This document shows positions 1-8,753 of a DNA stretch of 64,000 nt, piece by piece. The stretch's first letter is position 1; every line of letters starts with the position of its first letter. The position numbers and the translations under genes were made by a program. Under the pieces are notes generated by a model, which saw only the letters and a list, made by a program, of their open reading frames with translations, did not search any database and was not told where the DNA came from. The stretch spans positions 124,001 through 188,000 of the forward strand of contig NZ_JAASAF010000002.1 in the NCBI RefSeq assembly GCF_012726195.1. The letters are read 5' to 3'. The DNA is from Rhodococcus sp. HNM0563 (GTDB lineage: Bacteria > Actinomycetota > Actinomycetes > Mycobacteriales > Mycobacteriaceae).

Positions 1-2123
1 CGTCGGGGCCGGTCAGCTTCATGCGCGGCGCCGACGCGTCTGCGGGGACCATCAAATCGGGCGGGAAGACCCGCCGTGCCGCAAAGATGGTGATTCTCGA
101 CGTCGCCCATCCCGACATCGAAGAGTTCGTCGAGTGCAAGGCGATCGAGGAGCGCAAGGCACGCGCACTCGCCGACGCCGGATTCGACATGGGTCTCGAT
201 GGCTCCGACATCCATTCGGTGCAGTATCAGAATGCGAACAATTCGGTGCGGGTCACCGACGAATTCATGCAGGCCGTCGTCGACGATGCCCGCTGGCCGC
301 TGCGCGCTGTGACCACCGGCGAGGTCGTACGCACGGTCCGGGCACAAGATCTTCTGCAGCGCATAGCTGCCGCGGCATGGGAGTGCGCAGACCCCGGCCT
401 GCAGTACGACACCACGATCAATCGCTGGCACACCGCGACGTCGACCGGCCGGATCAACGGGTCCAACCCGTGCTCGGAATACATGCACCTCGACGACTCC
501 GCATGCAACCTGTCGAGCCTGAATCTGCTGACCTTCCTACGGGAGGACGGCACGTTCGACGTCGATGGTTTCCGACATGCCGTCGCGGTGATGCTCACCG
601 CGCAGGAGATTCTCGTCGGTCGCGCCGACTACCCCACAGAGAAGATCGGTGAGACGTCCCGCCGGTTCCGGCAACTCGGGCTCGGATACGCGAATCTCGG
701 TGCGCTGCTGATGGCGTCGGGTCTTCCGTACGACAGCGACGCCGGCCGTGCATATGCCGCCGCTGTCACCGCGTTGATGACGGGGCATGCCTACGCAGTG
801 TCGGCTCGCCTCGCGGAGCGAACGGGCCCGTTCGATGGGTACGACGAGAACCGCGACTCGATGCTCGGCGTGCTCGCACGGCACCGCGGTGCGGTCGACG
901 ACATCGATGCCGCACTCGCCCCGCCGGACGTGCTGGCGGCGGCCCGTGAAGCGTGGGATCGCGCGGTCGCCGACGGCACCGAGCACGGTGTGCGGAACAG
1001 TCAGGTCACCGTGCTCGCTCCCACCGGCACGATCGGCCTGGCGATGGACTGCGACACCACCGGAATCGAGCCCGACCTGGCCTTGGTCAAGACGAAGAAA
1101 CTCGTGGGCGGTGGCAGTCTGTCGATCGTCAATCGCAGTGTGCCGCGAGCACTGGCGCGACTCGGATACGGTCCGGCCGAGGTCGCCGATATCGTCGCTC
1201 ATCTGGATCGGGAGCACACCCTCGCGGGCGCTCCGCATGTACGCACCGAGCACCATCCGGTGTTCGCAACATCGATGGGCAGCAATGCCATTGCGCCGCG
1301 CGGACATGTGACGATGATGGCTGCAGTGCAGCCGTTCCTGTCGGGTGCGATCTCGAAAACCGTGAATCTTCCGGAGTCCGCCACCGTGGACGACATCGCC
1401 GGCCTGTACGTCGATGCATGGCGGCTGGGGCTCAAGGCGCTCGCCGTCTACCGCGACAACTGTAAACTGGGGCAGCCACTGTCGACGTCGACACCGTCGT
1501 CTCCGGCAATTGCTCCGGTTGCGACTGCTCGGCGCGAGCGTCTGCCGCGCACCCGCAATTCGCGCACGTTCGAGTTCCGGGTTGCCGACTGCAAGGGTTT
1601 CGTCACGATCGGCGAATACGACGACGGGCGTCCCGGCGAGATGTTCCTCCGTGTGTCGAAGCAGGGTTCCACCCTCGCCGGCATCATGGATGCGTTCTCC
1701 ATGGCGGTCAGTTACGGCCTGCAATACGGGGTCCCGCTGCGCACATTCGTGCGGGCGTTCACCAGTACACGATTCGAGCCGGCGGGCATCACCGACGATC
1801 CGGATCTGCGGATCGCGTCGTCGATTCTCGACTACATCTTCCGCAGGCTTGCGGTCGACTATCTCGAAACCGACGAGCGGATGGAACTCGGTGTGCGCAC
1901 CGGCGGTGAGCGTGCCGCGCACGACGAACTCGCGCCCGAGCTACCGGTCTCGGAGAAGGCGTCCGCCACCGTCGACACCCGCGACGGGCAGGTTGCGTCG
2001 ACTCCGACGCGGTCCGGCTCCGGTTCGGATGCACCGTACTGCATGCAGTGCGGCGTACAGATGCAGCGGTCGGGATCGTGTCACGCCTGCCCGTCGTGTG
2101 GAAACACGAGCGGCTGCAGCTGA
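1..2123 (+). CDS. nrdJ: Adenosylcobalamin-dependent (class II) ribonucleoside-diphosphate reductase, 3' part
   Basis: Reduces ribonucleotides to deoxyribonucleotides using a radical generated from adenosylcobalamin. The reading frame is open to the left edge (GPVSF precedes the first in-window Met at 21), so the N-terminus lies outside. Visible are the stretch around NPCSEY and SACNLSSLNL (catalytic Cys and finger-loop region of the reductase barrel), the NSQVTVLAPTGTIG segment, and a C-terminal Cys-rich tail with CMQC, CHAC, CGN and a final CS, typical of NrdJ and involved in disulphide exchange or zinc binding. A low-complexity Ser/Thr/Pro linker lies around the join at about 1480-1560. No NrdI/NrdF-like partner is adjacent, which fits class II. 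It consumes the cofactor whose uptake and synthesis genes occur later in the window. Confidence 0.93.
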   Translation, partial: SGPVSFMRGADASAGTIKSGGKTRRAAKMVILDVAHPDIEEFVECKAIEERKARALADAGFDMGLDGSDIHSVQYQNANNSVRVTDEFMQAVVDDARWPLRAVTTGEVVRTVRAQDLLQRIAAAAWECADPGLQYDTTINRWHTATSTGRINGSNPCSEYMHLDDSACNLSSLNLLTFLREDGTFDVDGFRHAVAVMLTAQEILVGRADYPTEKIGETSRRFRQLGLGYANLGALLMASGLPYDSDAGRAYAAAVTALMTGHAYAVSARLAERTGPFDGYDENRDSMLGVLARHRGAVDDIDAALAPPDVLAAAREAWDRAVADGTEHGVRNSQVTVLAPTGTIGLAMDCDTTGIEPDLALVKTKKLVGGGSLSIVNRSVPRALARLGYGPAEVADIVAHLDREHTLAGAPHVRTEHHPVFATSMGSNAIAPRGHVTMMAAVQPFLSGAISKTVNLPESATVDDIAGLYVDAWRLGLKALAVYRDNCKLGQPLSTSTPSSPAIAPVATARRERLPRTRNSRTFEFRVADCKGFVTIGEYDDGRPGEMFLRVSKQGSTLAGIMDAFSMAVSYGLQYGVPLRTFVRAFTSTRFEPAGITDDPDLRIASSILDYIFRRLAVDYLETDERMELGVRTGGERAAHDELAPELPVSEKASATVDTRDGQVASTPTRSGSGSDAPYCMQCGVQMQRSGSCHACPSCGNTSGCS

Positions 2124-2150
2124 TCTGCACTCGTATCGCATACTGGCCGA

Positions 2151-2579
2151 ATGAACTTGGGGGTCGACACAGAACTGACGTTGCTCGCGGCCGGATCGAT
2201 ATTCCTGCTCGCGCTGGGGTTGGGCGTGTGGAAATACCGACAGATGGCAACGTCGGAGACGCACCTCGCGCACCCGTATGTGGACATCGCGCACCGTTCG
2301 GCGTTGATGTATTCGTTCGCGACGCTGCTCGTGGCTGTCTTCGTCGAGCTCAGTGCGTGGCCGACCTGGGTGAATCTGGCGGCTGCCGCCGTACTCGTGG
2401 TGTTCTTCGTCGGCGCGATCGCCAGTTACATCCTTCACGGTGCGTTGCGCGACACCACCAATCAGTTCGCGCACCCCACTCGGGGGCTGGGTCTCGCGAT
2501 GGCCGCGCTCATCGTCGGAGAGATCGGTGGGTTCGCGGTGCTGCTCACCGGGTTCGTGAAGGGCAGCTTCCTGACGTGA
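2151..2579 (+). CDS. Small integral membrane protein, unknown function
   Basis: A 142-residue protein with four hydrophobic segments (about residues 9-26, 50-66, 72-96 and 115-138) separated by short polar loops. The first loop has SETHLAHPYVDIAHR and the third ALRDTTNQFAHP, so two His-Pro turns lie near the membrane faces. It starts 27 bases after nrdJ and could be co-transcribed. I do not recognise the family; it resembles the many short four-helix membrane proteins of actinobacteria. No cofactor motif is evident. Confidence 0.7.
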   Translation: MNLGVDTELTLLAAGSIFLLALGLGVWKYRQMATSETHLAHPYVDIAHRSALMYSFATLLVAVFVELSAWPTWVNLAAAAVLVVFFVGAIASYILHGALRDTTNQFAHPTRGLGLAMAALIVGEIGGFAVLLTGFVKGSFLT

Positions 2580-2585
2580 CAGACG

Positions 2586-2966
2586 TCAGGCGTGATTTTC
2601 GATGAGTGAGAGCACGTTGCTGTGCGGGTCGCGGAACCACGCGACCCGCAGCCCGTCGGGCGCCGTCCACGCATCGTGGTCGTCCTGATCCATCCCGGTG
2701 TACCGAATGAAGTCGACGCCCTTGGCCCGGAGTCGTTCGACGGTCTCGTCGAGGTCGAGGACCCGCCAGCCCAGGGCGGTGTAGCCCGTCTCGCCGCGCG
2801 ACTGCACGAGGGTGACCCGCACGGGGGCTCCTTCGCCCCCGTCGATCACCAGCGTGAAGTTGTCCCGATCGATCTTCCTGAAGCCGAGGGTGTCGACATA
2901 GAACATCTCCGAGACATCGAGGTCGGTGCTCGGCACGAAGCTCACGAGTTGGCCGCTGATCGTCAT
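2586..2966 (-). CDS. VOC (glyoxalase/bleomycin-resistance) superfamily protein
   Basis: About 126 residues with two beta-alpha-beta-beta-beta modules: LVSFVPSTDLDVSEMFYVDTLGFRK at the front, then ALGWRVLDLDETVERLRAKGVDFI, and the C-terminal DGLRVAWFRDPHSNVLSLIE typical of VOC proteins. Members act as metal-dependent lyases, dioxygenases or drug-binding proteins; the substrate cannot be told here. The ATG at 2966 (MTISGQLV) matches the usual N-terminus; an in-frame start at 3002 would add 12 residues. It converges on the membrane-protein gene and is divergent from the NTF2-like gene at 3057. Confidence 0.78.
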   Translation of the reverse strand: MTISGQLVSFVPSTDLDVSEMFYVDTLGFRKIDRDNFTLVIDGGEGAPVRVTLVQSRGETGYTALGWRVLDLDETVERLRAKGVDFIRYTGMDQDDHDAWTAPDGLRVAWFRDPHSNVLSLIENHA

Positions 2967-3056
2967 GGCACCACTCTGCTCCGTGCGCGCCTCCGTCGGC
3001 AACAGATCGGGTCACATTCGTGTCGACACCGACCGCGTTCACCTAGTCTTGGGCGT

Positions 3057-3437
3057 ATGAGCACCTCGGAGATCGCGACCGTTCTGGCCTGGCACGATGC
3101 CGTCAACAGCAACGACATCGAGACCCTTGTGGAGTTGTCCAGCGACGACATCGTGTTGCCCACCGATGACGATGATCCCGACCAAGGCCTCGACGAACTA
3201 CGCGAATGGGCGACCTCGTCGGGCGTGACCCTCGAGATGGGACGTATGTTCGTGCACCACGGCATCGTCGTCGTCGAGGAGACGTCGACCTGGGCGTCCG
3301 ACCCCGACACGCCGGTCGAGGAAGCCATCGCCTTCCGTGTGGTCGAGGACCAGGTCGTCACGGTCGTGCGCCACGGCAGTCTCCAGGACGCGTTCGAGGC
3401 GACCGGACTCGGCGAGGCCGACCTGTACGAGCAGTGA
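3057..3437 (+). CDS. NTF2-like/SnoaL-type protein
   Basis: A 126-residue acidic protein. The pattern ATVLAWHDAVNSNDIETLVELSSDDIVL, then a basket-forming sheet (MFVHHGIVVVEETSTW, EAIAFRVVEDQVVTVVRHGSLQDAF), is that of the NTF2/SnoaL fold, used by small isomerases, cyclases and binding proteins. The catalytic residues are too variable to name a substrate. The ATG at 3057 was chosen over upstream starts because MSTSEIATVLAWHDAV begins the fold. It lies divergent from the VOC gene. Confidence 0.7.
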   Translation: MSTSEIATVLAWHDAVNSNDIETLVELSSDDIVLPTDDDDPDQGLDELREWATSSGVTLEMGRMFVHHGIVVVEETSTWASDPDTPVEEAIAFRVVEDQVVTVVRHGSLQDAFEATGLGEADLYEQ

Positions 3438-3525
3438 CACAGCAGTGACACACCCCATATGTTGAACGCTCGCTAAGGTACTCTCCGTTGCGAGAGTCCC
3501 TACGTATCAGAGTGAGGTTCGACGA

Positions 3526-4623
3526 GTGTCAGCTGAAGCAGTTGAGAAGAAGGGTCCCCTCGCGAGTATCCGCGTCGTCGAGTTCAAGGGACTCGGCCCC
3601 GGACCACACGCTGCGACGCTGCTCGCCGATCTCGGCGCCGACGTCGTCACAGTGCAGCGCCCCGGCGGCATCCCGCCGGAAGGCGCGCGCGATCCAATCC
3701 AGCGGAACCGTCGCATCATCGAGGCCGATCTCAAGAACCCCGATGACATCGAGAAGGTGCTCTCGCTGCTCGAGCGCGCCGACGTGCTCATCGAGGGCTT
3801 CCGTCCCGGAGTGACCGAACGCATGGGCCTGGGCCCCGATGTGGTGCTCGAACGCAACCCGCGGATCATCTACGGCCGGATGACGGGCTGGGGCCAGGAA
3901 GGTCCGCTGGCGAACGCAGCCGGCCACGACATCAACTACATCTCCCTCACCGGTGTGCTGCACGCGATCGGCCGTGAGGGTGAACGTCCGGTGCCTCCGC
4001 TGAACATGGTCGGCGACTTCGGCGGCGGCTCGATGTTCCTGATCTTCGGCATCCTCTCCGCGCTCGTCGAGCGAGGCGTGTCGGGGAAGGGGCAGGTCGT
4101 CGACGCGGCGATGGTCGACGGCGCGCTGGCACTGTCGCACATGATGTGGGCGTTCCGCGGCCGCGGTGCATGGTCGGACGAACGCGGTGTGAACATGCTC
4201 GACACCGGCGCCCCGTACTACGAGGTGTACGAGACGAAGGACGGCAAGTACATGGCCGTCGGATCGATCGAACCGCAGTTCTACGCGCTGCTACTGAAGG
4301 GTCTCGACCTCGACGCGGCCGAGCTGCCCGCCCAGAACGATCGGGCGTCATGGCCGGAGATGAAGAAGCTGTTCACGGAGAAGTTCCTGTCGAAGACCCG
4401 CGACGAGTGGTCGGCGATCTTCCTCGGCACCGACGCGTGCGTCTCCCCCGTACTCACCTTCGCTGAGGCACCCGCGAACGAGCACATCGCTGCGCGGGGG
4501 TCACTCATCGAGCTCGAGGGCATCACCCAGCACGCACCGGCTCCGCGGTTCTCCCGCACCCCGGGGGGCACACCGGCGGCACCTGCCGGCGAGGCCACCG
4601 ACATCACGACCCTCTGGGTCTGA
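3526..4623 (+). CDS. mcr: Alpha-methylacyl-CoA racemase (CaiB/BaiF class III family)
   Basis: Interconverts (R)- and (S)-2-methylacyl-CoA esters, which allows beta-oxidation of branched-chain and sterol side-chain acids. At 365 residues it has the usual length (the M. tuberculosis enzyme is about 360). The catalytic pair of the family is present: His134 in [12 protein letters not shown] and Asp164 in [10 protein letters not shown]. The N-terminal [27 protein letters not shown] is the CoA-binding fold. The start is GTG at 3526. A stable hairpin follows directly. It could be a generic CoA transferase, but GHDINY and GDFGGGS favour the racemase. Confidence 0.9.
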   Translation: MSAEAVEKKGPLASIRVVEFKGLGPGPHAATLLADLGADVVTVQRPGGIPPEGARDPIQRNRRIIEADLKNPDDIEKVLSLLERADVLIEGFRPGVTERMGLGPDVVLERNPRIIYGRMTGWGQEGPLANAAGHDINYISLTGVLHAIGREGERPVPPLNMVGDFGGGSMFLIFGILSALVERGVSGKGQVVDAAMVDGALALSHMMWAFRGRGAWSDERGVNMLDTGAPYYEVYETKDGKYMAVGSIEPQFYALLLKGLDLDAAELPAQNDRASWPEMKKLFTEKFLSKTRDEWSAIFLGTDACVSPVLTFAEAPANEHIAARGSLIELEGITQHAPAPRFSRTPGGTPAAPAGEATDITTLWV

Positions 4624-4645
4624 TCGGACGAGCGCAATGATGCGC

Positions 4646-4679
4646 TGCCGCCCCGGATCAGTCGCGATCCGGGGCGGCA
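4646..4679. terminator. Bidirectional hairpin terminator between mcr and pknK
   Basis: Perfect 14-bp arms (4646-4659 and 4666-4679; arm TGCCGCCCCGGATC) with a 6-nt loop. It lies 22 nt after the racemase stop and overlaps the last codons of the convergent pknK, so it can serve both transcripts. No long T-run follows, as is common in actinobacteria. Confidence 0.7.
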
Positions 4680-7600
4680 CCGTGCTTCTCGCACTCTTCG
4701 ACGAGTTCGAGAGCGCGCTGCGCGCGGTGCAGGAATCCGCGTTGCTGAAGTAACACGAACCACTCGCTCGCCCACCGGTGGGCTAGCACAACGTGTTCGG
4801 GCGAGGGATCCGTGAGCAGCAACCGGATCGCGGTATCTTCCTCGATCTGGGCGGTGTGCAACGCAATTCCCGTCTCGGGACGGGGTCGGCCGTATTCGGC
4901 GACCGGTCGTGGATGTGCGATCGGGTACCCCAACCGGACACGTTCGTTCTCGACGGCCGCAGCAAGACGGTCCAGTTTCATCGTCGCGGCAGCGCGCGCA
5001 CCGTCCTCCAATCGGGTCGCCGCGATGTCATGCCTGCCGCGCAGCGCCTTCACCCGAGCACCGATCACATATCGTGCAATCTTGAAATCCACGACGCCGC
5101 CCTCGGCCCCCAGCTCGTAGCCGTCGTCGAGTAGTCGTTCGGCCTCGTCGAGATCTCCCTGCTCGTACAAGTACTCCCCCAGCACCGACCCGGCGAGCAA
5201 GGCCGACGACGAGTACGCACCGCTGCCGAGCCGGGACAATCTCCACGCCTCTCGCAGGAGTTCGCCCGCCGCATCGAGATCGAGTTGTTCGAGTGCGGCG
5301 AGTCCGAGGAGCGCGTTGCCGTGCATCAGGTTGTACGGCCCGGCGTTGAGATCGTGGTACGGAGCGGCGAGATCCTGCAGTCGCCGTGCCTCCTCGAATT
5401 CACCGCGGTAGACGGCATCGAACGTCGCGGCGTTCAGACCCGACGACACGACGATCGGCGCGAGGGTGTCCGCGCGCGCCAGGAGCCTCTCGGCGAGCCC
5501 GTCCGCTGGGCCGGTCCGGTCGCGGCGCACGTCGACGATGCGCCGCACCACTTCCACCTCGACGGCGACGTCGATGGCCTCGGCGCCGGTGATCTTGTCC
5601 GCATCGAGACCGCGTTCGACCATGGCGAGTGCACGCTGGCCACGCGCAGTGTCGTGGACGACGATGCTTGCCCACGCCAGGGCGAGTTGCAGGCGCGGCC
5701 GCGCTGCCACGGCGCCGCGCGGAAGCTTCGCGGCCAACCCCAGCAGCGTGGTGGCACGGCCGTCGGCGAGCAGGTCCCGCGCGTGACGTTCGACGATGTC
5801 GACGGCGTAGTCGTCGTCGGCTGCCGCGAGAGCATGATCGACGGCTTCCAGCGTCATCGCATGCTGTTCGAACCACTGCGCTGCACTCCGGTGGAGCCCT
5901 GGCATCCGTTCCGGAAAGTCGCGTTCGAGTCGTTGTCGCAGGAACTCGGCGAACAGCGGCTGGAAGCGGAACCACCGGCCTTCCTCGTCGACGCGGTGCA
6001 GGAACAGATCGCGGTCCTCGATGTCTTCGAGCATCGCCTGACCGTGTCCGTGCCCGCTCAACGCCGAGGCCAGACTCCCGCACGTCTGCTCCGTCACCGC
6101 CGCGGTGAGCAGGAAGTCGACGAGTTCCTCGTCGATCAAGCTCAGGACGTTCTCGGTGAGGAACTGTCCGATCCCGCGGTGCCGGCCGGACAGGTGCGCC
6201 ACGAGATGCGCGGGATCGTCGTGTCCGTGCAGCGACACCGACGCCAGTTGCAGAGCGGCGGGCCAGCCTTCGGTGGCGGCGACGAGATCGGCGATGATGT
6301 CGTCGTCGAGAGCCGTACCGATGTGTCGTGCAAGGAACTTCTTTGTCTCGTCGATGTCGAAGGTGAGCATGCGGTGGTCGATCTCGACGAGCTCGTCGAG
6401 CACCCGCATGCGGCTCATCGGCAGCCCCGCACGGGTACGTCCGACCACCATGACCTGGAGGTGATGGCACCCGTTGTCGAGCAGGAATGCCAACGCTGCG
6501 ATCGTCGCCGGGTCGGTGACGCGATGCCAGTCGTCGATTATCACCACGAGGCGTTCTGCAGCGGTGTGGATCTCGTCGATCAGGGACGTGAGCACATAGC
6601 GTTCGGCATCGTCGCCGTGTTCGTCGAGCGCCTGACCCAGTTCCTGCGCGAGGGTGGGTCGCACCTGCCGGACCGCCTCGATGAGGTGCGCGAGGAACCA
6701 CACGACGTTGTTGTCGTCGTGGTCGACGTTGAGCCACGCCACCGAGACACCCTGGTCGTCGAGTTGATAGCGCCACTCGATCGCGAACATCGTCTTACCG
6801 AAACCCGGTGGTGCGTGCACCACGATCAGGCGGCGACGATGCGAGTCGTCGAGCAGGTGCAGCAACTTCCACCGCGCCACGAGTCGCCGGGAAGGAACCG
6901 GCGGACGGAACCGAGTTGCGGGAGCGGGTGGGGTGGTGGACCTGCCGCTCGTACGACGCGAACGTGCGCGTCCACTCGCGGAAATCGTATCGGATGACGT
7001 TGTGCCACTTGATTTTACCTGCACCACACCGGGTTCGTTCGCCGGTCCGGCCACTGCGAGATCATCGACGCGAAGCCCGTGCTCTGCCTGCACGGCACGC
7101 AGGATCTCGCCGAATTCGGCGGCGGTCGACGGCCGGGAATCCGGGTCCACCGACATCGCCTGCTCGATCGCGGCGCACAATTCGTCGGGGACTCCATCCG
7201 CCCGTAGGTCGGGGATCGGCTGGGTTGTCAGACGCACGAACTGGGCGACCACTCGCTCACCACTGCGGCGTTCGAAGGCGGCATGCCCGGTCAGTGCGCA
7301 GAAGACCGTCGCCGCAAGACTGTAGACGTCGGACGCTGCCGTCGGTGTGCGCCCCGACAGGACTTCCGGTGCGGTGAATGCCGGGGACCCGGTGACTTCA
7401 CCGGTCGCAGTCTCGAATCCCCCGCGTATCCGGGCGATCCCGAAATCCGTGAGCTGCGGTTCGCCGAACTGGGTGAGCAGGATGTTCGCGGGTTTGACGT
7501 CACGGTGCGCGATGCCGAGCCGGTGGGCGGTCTCCAGGGCACCTGCCAGTTTGATGCCGAACTGGAGTGCGTCGTGCCAGTGCAGCGGGCCGGACCGGCG

Positions 7601-7945
7601 GATCAGCGCGTCGAGTGAATCACGGGGGTGATACTGCATCACCAGGTACGGCCGTCCCGAATCTGTGGTGCCTATCTGCAGCACGTTGACGATGTTCGGG
7701 TGGCCCGACAGTTGCCCCATCGCGCGCTGCTCGCGCAGAAATCGTTCGAGGTTGTCGACGTCGAGATCCGAAGTGAGGACCTTGACCGCCACGATCCGGT
7801 CGAGCGCGACCTCCCGGCAGCGATAGACGATTCCGAACCCGCCGCGGCCGATCTCTTCCGCCTCGACGAATCCGGCCGCAGCCAATTCTGCAGCAACGTC
7901 GGGCCCGGCGTCGCGCTGCGTCTGCAGCGGATCCTGCGCGGCCAC
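4658..7945 (-). CDS. pknK: Serine/threonine protein kinase with C-terminal MalT-like ATPase, PknK type
   Basis: A 1095-residue cytosolic kinase (M. tuberculosis PknK is about 1110). Residues 28-290 are a Hanks kinase: glycine loop GRGGFG 33-38, Lys55 in VAVKVL, catalytic Asp149 in HRDVKPAN, DFG 167-169, and SPAFTAPEVL as the activation/P+1 segment. A Ser/Arg-rich linker (about 310-345) leads to a STAND-type ATPase with Walker A APPGFGKT 378-385 and Walker B VVIIDDWH, then a long helical TPR-like region. This is the MalT/LuxR-regulator layout without a visible C-terminal HTH. In mycobacteria PknK phosphorylates regulators and slows growth under stress. GTG start at 7945. Confidence 0.9.
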   Translation of the reverse strand: MAAQDPLQTQRDAGPDVAAELAAAGFVEAEEIGRGGFGIVYRCREVALDRIVAVKVLTSDLDVDNLERFLREQRAMGQLSGHPNIVNVLQIGTTDSGRPYLVMQYHPRDSLDALIRRSGPLHWHDALQFGIKLAGALETAHRLGIAHRDVKPANILLTQFGEPQLTDFGIARIRGGFETATGEVTGSPAFTAPEVLSGRTPTAASDVYSLAATVFCALTGHAAFERRSGERVVAQFVRLTTQPIPDLRADGVPDELCAAIEQAMSVDPDSRPSTAAEFGEILRAVQAEHGLRVDDLAVAGPANEPGVVQVKSSGTTSSDTISASGRARSRRTSGRSTTPPAPATRFRPPVPSRRLVARWKLLHLLDDSHRRRLIVVHAPPGFGKTMFAIEWRYQLDDQGVSVAWLNVDHDDNNVVWFLAHLIEAVRQVRPTLAQELGQALDEHGDDAERYVLTSLIDEIHTAAERLVVIIDDWHRVTDPATIAALAFLLDNGCHHLQVMVVGRTRAGLPMSRMRVLDELVEIDHRMLTFDIDETKKFLARHIGTALDDDIIADLVAATEGWPAALQLASVSLHGHDDPAHLVAHLSGRHRGIGQFLTENVLSLIDEELVDFLLTAAVTEQTCGSLASALSGHGHGQAMLEDIEDRDLFLHRVDEEGRWFRFQPLFAEFLRQRLERDFPERMPGLHRSAAQWFEQHAMTLEAVDHALAAADDDYAVDIVERHARDLLADGRATTLLGLAAKLPRGAVAARPRLQLALAWASIVVHDTARGQRALAMVERGLDADKITGAEAIDVAVEVEVVRRIVDVRRDRTGPADGLAERLLARADTLAPIVVSSGLNAATFDAVYRGEFEEARRLQDLAAPYHDLNAGPYNLMHGNALLGLAALEQLDLDAAGELLREAWRLSRLGSGAYSSSALLAGSVLGEYLYEQGDLDEAERLLDDGYELGAEGGVVDFKIARYVIGARVKALRGRHDIAATRLEDGARAAATMKLDRLAAAVENERVRLGYPIAHPRPVAEYGRPRPETGIALHTAQIEEDTAIRLLLTDPSPEHVVLAHRWASEWFVLLQQRGFLHRAQRALELVEECEKHGAAPDRD

Positions 7946-8048
7946 GATCGACCCTCACTTCGTCGAACACAGACCCGGCTTCGAGTCCTGTATCCACGAT
8001 ATCGCCGACCACCGACAGCCCACGGCGGGTCGGCCGAGATAGATCCGG

Positions 8049-8708
8049 TCAGTTCCCTGCGCCGGTGACAAGGGGCGCGATGACACTGCGTGCGACCTCG
8101 CGGGCCACCGCGTCGTCATCGAGGTCGAAATGAGTGCTGGGCAGTACCAGATACCCCAGCGTGATACGAATGACTGCTTCGGCCCGGCCGTCCGGATCAC
8201 CCAGTGGGAGCGTCCCTTCGGCCTGCGCTGCGGCGATGCGTGCGGCGATGAATCGGTGACCGATGTCGAGCGGGGACGGTGTTCCGGCCGACAGGAGCGC
8301 GAGCAACTCCCCGGAACGGTGACTGCCGGCAAAGAGGCGACGACGCAGACGCAAGCATGCGACGAATGCTTCGGCGATGCGATCAGCGGGGTCGATGACG
8401 GTGACGAAGGCACTGGTGATCATGGAGAGGAAGCCGCGCAGCGTGTAGGCGACAGCGGCTTCGAAGAGTGCGTCCTTGCCACCGAACCGCCGGAACAGCG
8501 TCGCGCGGCTGACTCCGGACCGCGTGGCAACGTCGTCGACCGTTGCCGCGCGAGTACCGCGCTCGGCCAGGACGTGCAGTGCCGCGTCGTACACCTGCTC
8601 GACGTCCTTGCCCGAGAACCCCTCGTCGCTACCTGTGGAATCGTGCGACACCGCCTTCTCGATCGCACGTTCGAACAGCCTGGGTAGCGGAGCACCGGGA
8701 CGAGTCAC
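8049..8708 (-). CDS. TetR-family transcriptional regulator
   Basis: A 219-residue regulator. The HTH is VYDAALHVLAERGTRAATVDDVATRSGVSRATLFRRFGGKDALFEAAV (about residues 40-85), preceded by an unusually long leader of about 35 residues. The C-terminal domain is helical, without a recognised ligand signature. GTG start at 8708. It is divergent from the DUF2236-hydrolase operon, with only 44 nt between the genes, so it most likely represses that operon and itself. Confidence 0.88.
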   Translation of the reverse strand: MTRPGAPLPRLFERAIEKAVSHDSTGSDEGFSGKDVEQVYDAALHVLAERGTRAATVDDVATRSGVSRATLFRRFGGKDALFEAAVAYTLRGFLSMITSAFVTVIDPADRIAEAFVACLRLRRRLFAGSHRSGELLALLSAGTPSPLDIGHRFIAARIAAAQAEGTLPLGDPDGRAEAVIRITLGYLVLPSTHFDLDDDAVAREVARSVIAPLVTGAGN

Positions 8709-8725
8709 AGATCCAGTATCCCAGC

Positions 8726-8753
8726 TGAGACGATTGTGCTAATAGTAGTCTCA
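8726..8753. promoter_or_regulatory. Possible TetR operator (TGAGAC-N16-GTCTCA)
   Basis: A 6-bp inverted repeat, TGAGAC at 8726-8731 and GTCTCA at 8748-8753, fills most of the 44-nt gap between the TetR gene and the hydrolase fusion and touches the latter's start codon. The arms are short, so it may be chance. Confidence 0.35.

Noticed and set aside
5285-6997. A 570-residue plus-strand frame opposite pknK
   Set aside because: Antisense shadow of the kinase/ATPase gene, caused by high GC and third-position bias. The pknK frame carries clear motifs.
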